A DNA stretch of 64,000 nucleotides, taken from Leucobacter sp. G161. Lineage in GTDB: Bacteria > Actinomycetota > Actinomycetes > Actinomycetales > Microbacteriaceae. Numbering within the stretch: the first letter of the stretch is position 1; each line of letters starts with the position of its first letter. The stretch lies in NCBI RefSeq assembly GCF_001482305.1, contig NZ_LOHP01000064.1:1-64000 (forward strand), given 5' to 3'. Position numbers and translations under genes: made by a program. Under the pieces are notes generated by a model, which was not told the origin of the DNA, searched no databases, and saw nothing but the letters and a program-made list of their open reading frames with translations. Shown here piece by piece: positions 62,743 to 64,000 of the stretch.

Positions 62743-64000
62743 GCTCCAACCTCACTCTTCTCGGGAGAACCGGAACTGGGCTGGTGCCCCTGTCCGTGCG
62801 GAGCCGCCGGGGTAGGGAACACGGACGTGCCGCCGTGCTGCATGATCGTCCAATCGATGACGTGCATGGGGCGCAGGGAAGCGGTAGGCGCACTCTCTAC
62901 AGCGGAAGACACTGCGAAATAGCGTACGTTTGCGAAGTCCATTTCGAGCCTGGTGATCAACCGGTCCTCGCCGTGGGTATACAACCAATCTCTGACTCCG
63001 GCGCTCGTGTCCGGCAACGGCGTGGCCGGCATGATTTCAGCAATCACGTCCGCCTTCGTCACCACAACGGCGAGCTGCCGCTTGCTGAGGTCCTCGCCAC
63101 TGTTTCGGAGCCGATCGACCACGCTTGCGTAGGCATCGCTGGTTCCTCCCTGAGCGACCTGGATCTTTCCGGCCATCGCGCTGAGCTCCAGCTCTTCGTG
63201 CACCTCGGGGATCGTCAACGGGTCAACGAGGAAGACGAGCGACTGCGAAATGTCGAGGTATCCAAGCTGCGTCGTGCCGTCCGCTCCGACAAAGTTCTCA
63301 CCGGCTGCGTCCATGAGGTGCAGTTCGAATTCCCCCTCCGGGCGCTCTACGAGGTACGGGAGGCCCTCGGGGCGCTGCTCATGCCGCGTCTTGACGGGTG
63401 CCTGCCCCGCTGCTCGTTCGGCAACGGAAGCAGCGAGGAACTCCTGCGCGCTCGGATTCAGGGCCGTGATGCTCAGCCCTGAGGACACCCCTGAGCTACC
63501 CTCGTGCAGCGCCACGGCGGCACTCGCGAGAAACTGTGTCTTGCCGGCGCCGACCGAACCGAATACCGGTACGACAACCACTCGTCGAGTACCGCTGCCC
63601 TGCGGCAACTCCTCGTCGCAGTACGGGCACACCGCGACGAGGGTCTTCGAAGCCTTGGCGACGGTCACCGGAAGCTGTTCTCCGCAGGCGCAGATTCGGT
63701 GGCGAATCCCCAGACGCCCCGGAGCCATGTCGCGGTGCACGATGCTGCACTGAGGGTTCGAACAGCGAAAGCTTGGCATCGTGGTCGACTGGTAGCAGCG
63801 CGTGCACCGCACCGCCGCGTTGTGTCGCTTCATGAACCGGGCCTCCCGCCAACGCATGACACGCAGCGAGACTGCCTGTGCGGCGTTCACGACAAGCCGA
63901 AACACCGAGGTAATCGCGAGCCACAGCAGCGTGCCGAGGGCGACGCCTGCGATGAGTCCGAGCGTCGGAATGCCGAGGACGATCGCCCAGGTAATCGTAG
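62739..64000 (-). CDS. membrane-anchored Zn-ribbon P-loop GTPase (double-GTPase-like), 5' partial
   Basis: The frame stays open past the GTG at 63905 to the window edge, and the extra codons encode a TM helix (WAIVLGIPTLGLIAGVALG), so the start lies outside. Next come zinc-ribbon cysteines (VRCTRCYQ, FRCSNPQC, RICACGEQ, VCPYCDEE). A P-loop GTPase follows with Walker A FGSVGAGKTQFL, Walker B-like LMDAAGENF, and TKAD (VVVTKADVIAE) for guanine specificity. This layout resembles the double-GTPase-like proteins predicted in NTP-dependent conflict systems. The C-terminal tail is Pro/Ser/His-rich. First visible gene of the six-gene minus-strand operon. Confidence 0.82.
   Translation of the reverse strand, partial: TITWAIVLGIPTLGLIAGVALGTLLWLAITSVFRLVVNAAQAVSLRVMRWREARFMKRHNAAVRCTRCYQSTTMPSFRCSNPQCSIVHRDMAPGRLGIRHRICACGEQLPVTVAKASKTLVAVCPYCDEELPQGSGTRRVVVVPVFGSVGAGKTQFLASAAVALHEGSSGVSSGLSITALNPSAQEFLAASVAERAAGQAPVKTRHEQRPEGLPYLVERPEGEFELHLMDAAGENFVGADGTTQLGYLDISQSLVFLVDPLTIPEVHEELELSAMAGKIQVAQGGTSDAYASVVDRLRNSGEDLSKRQLAVVVTKADVIAEIMPATPLPDTSAGVRDWLYTHGEDRLITRLEMDFANVRYFAVSSAVESAPTASLRPMHVIDWTIMQHGGTSVFPTPAAPHGQGHQPSSGSPEKSEVGA

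Overview
The window is high-GC DNA with long ORFs, many GTG starts and ATGA/GTGA stop-start overlaps. The gene order hisE-hisG-hisF-hisI, trpE-(two small membrane proteins)-trpC-trpB-trpA, lgt, pyk, ANTAR regulator, polA, rpsA, coaE, rne, rplU, rpmA, obg, proB, proA, nadD, rsfS is typical of Actinobacteria. Together with the style of the accessory genes it points to the family Microbacteriaceae (a Leucobacter-like genus is my guess; the sequence alone does not prove the genus). No rRNA, CRISPR array, prophage or intact insertion sequence was seen. There are two tRNAs (Leu-CAA, Ala-GGC).

Layout. 1-2.8 kb: 3' part of a large SF2 helicase with C-terminal membrane segments. 2.8-4.3 kb: a stand-alone second trpB on the minus strand, preceded by a 13-codon leader peptide with tandem Trp codons and a complete attenuator. 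4.3-10.5 kb: fmt, rsmB, an EamA exporter divergent from a LysR regulator, a frameshifted rpe, a thioesterase and a thiamine-binding-type protein. 10.5-14.4 kb: an ABC-2 export cassette with its own XRE regulator, bracketed by two copies of a ~70-bp imperfect palindrome. 14.5-16.1 kb: chrA-like transporter and a small HTH protein. 16.5-45.3 kb: the conserved core (histidine and tryptophan biosynthesis, lipoprotein modification, glycolysis, replication, translation, RNA decay, GTPase, proline and NAD synthesis), with one frameshifted acidic membrane protein between nadD and rsfS.

45.3-64 kb is accessory. It holds a small catabolic cluster (CocE hydrolase, cyclase-type hydrolase, FAH hydrolase, TetR). 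Next is a siderophore ABC uptake operon (binding protein, two permeases, ATPase) with an AraC regulator; both ends carry DtxR/IdeR-type iron boxes. Then comes a damaged pilus locus: an arylsulfatase 3' fragment, an adhesin fragment, a major pilin lacking its 5' end, and an intact class C sortase. The window ends with a tightly packed minus-strand operon: membrane-anchored Zn-ribbon GTPase (running off the window), single-pass membrane protein, NERD-type nuclease-like protein, short Hsp70, vWA protein and a small two-TM protein. This last operon is the best candidate for an under-described system. Its mix of a P-loop GTPase, vWA, Hsp70 and a nuclease-fold protein resembles NTP-dependent conflict (defence) systems.

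Two regulatory themes stand out. First, about ten genes have a TANNNT -10 hexamer exactly 6 nt before the start codon and usually no Shine-Dalgarno, which predicts leaderless mRNAs. Second, tryptophan synthesis is split between a main operon without a visible attenuator and an extra trpB under a textbook attenuator.
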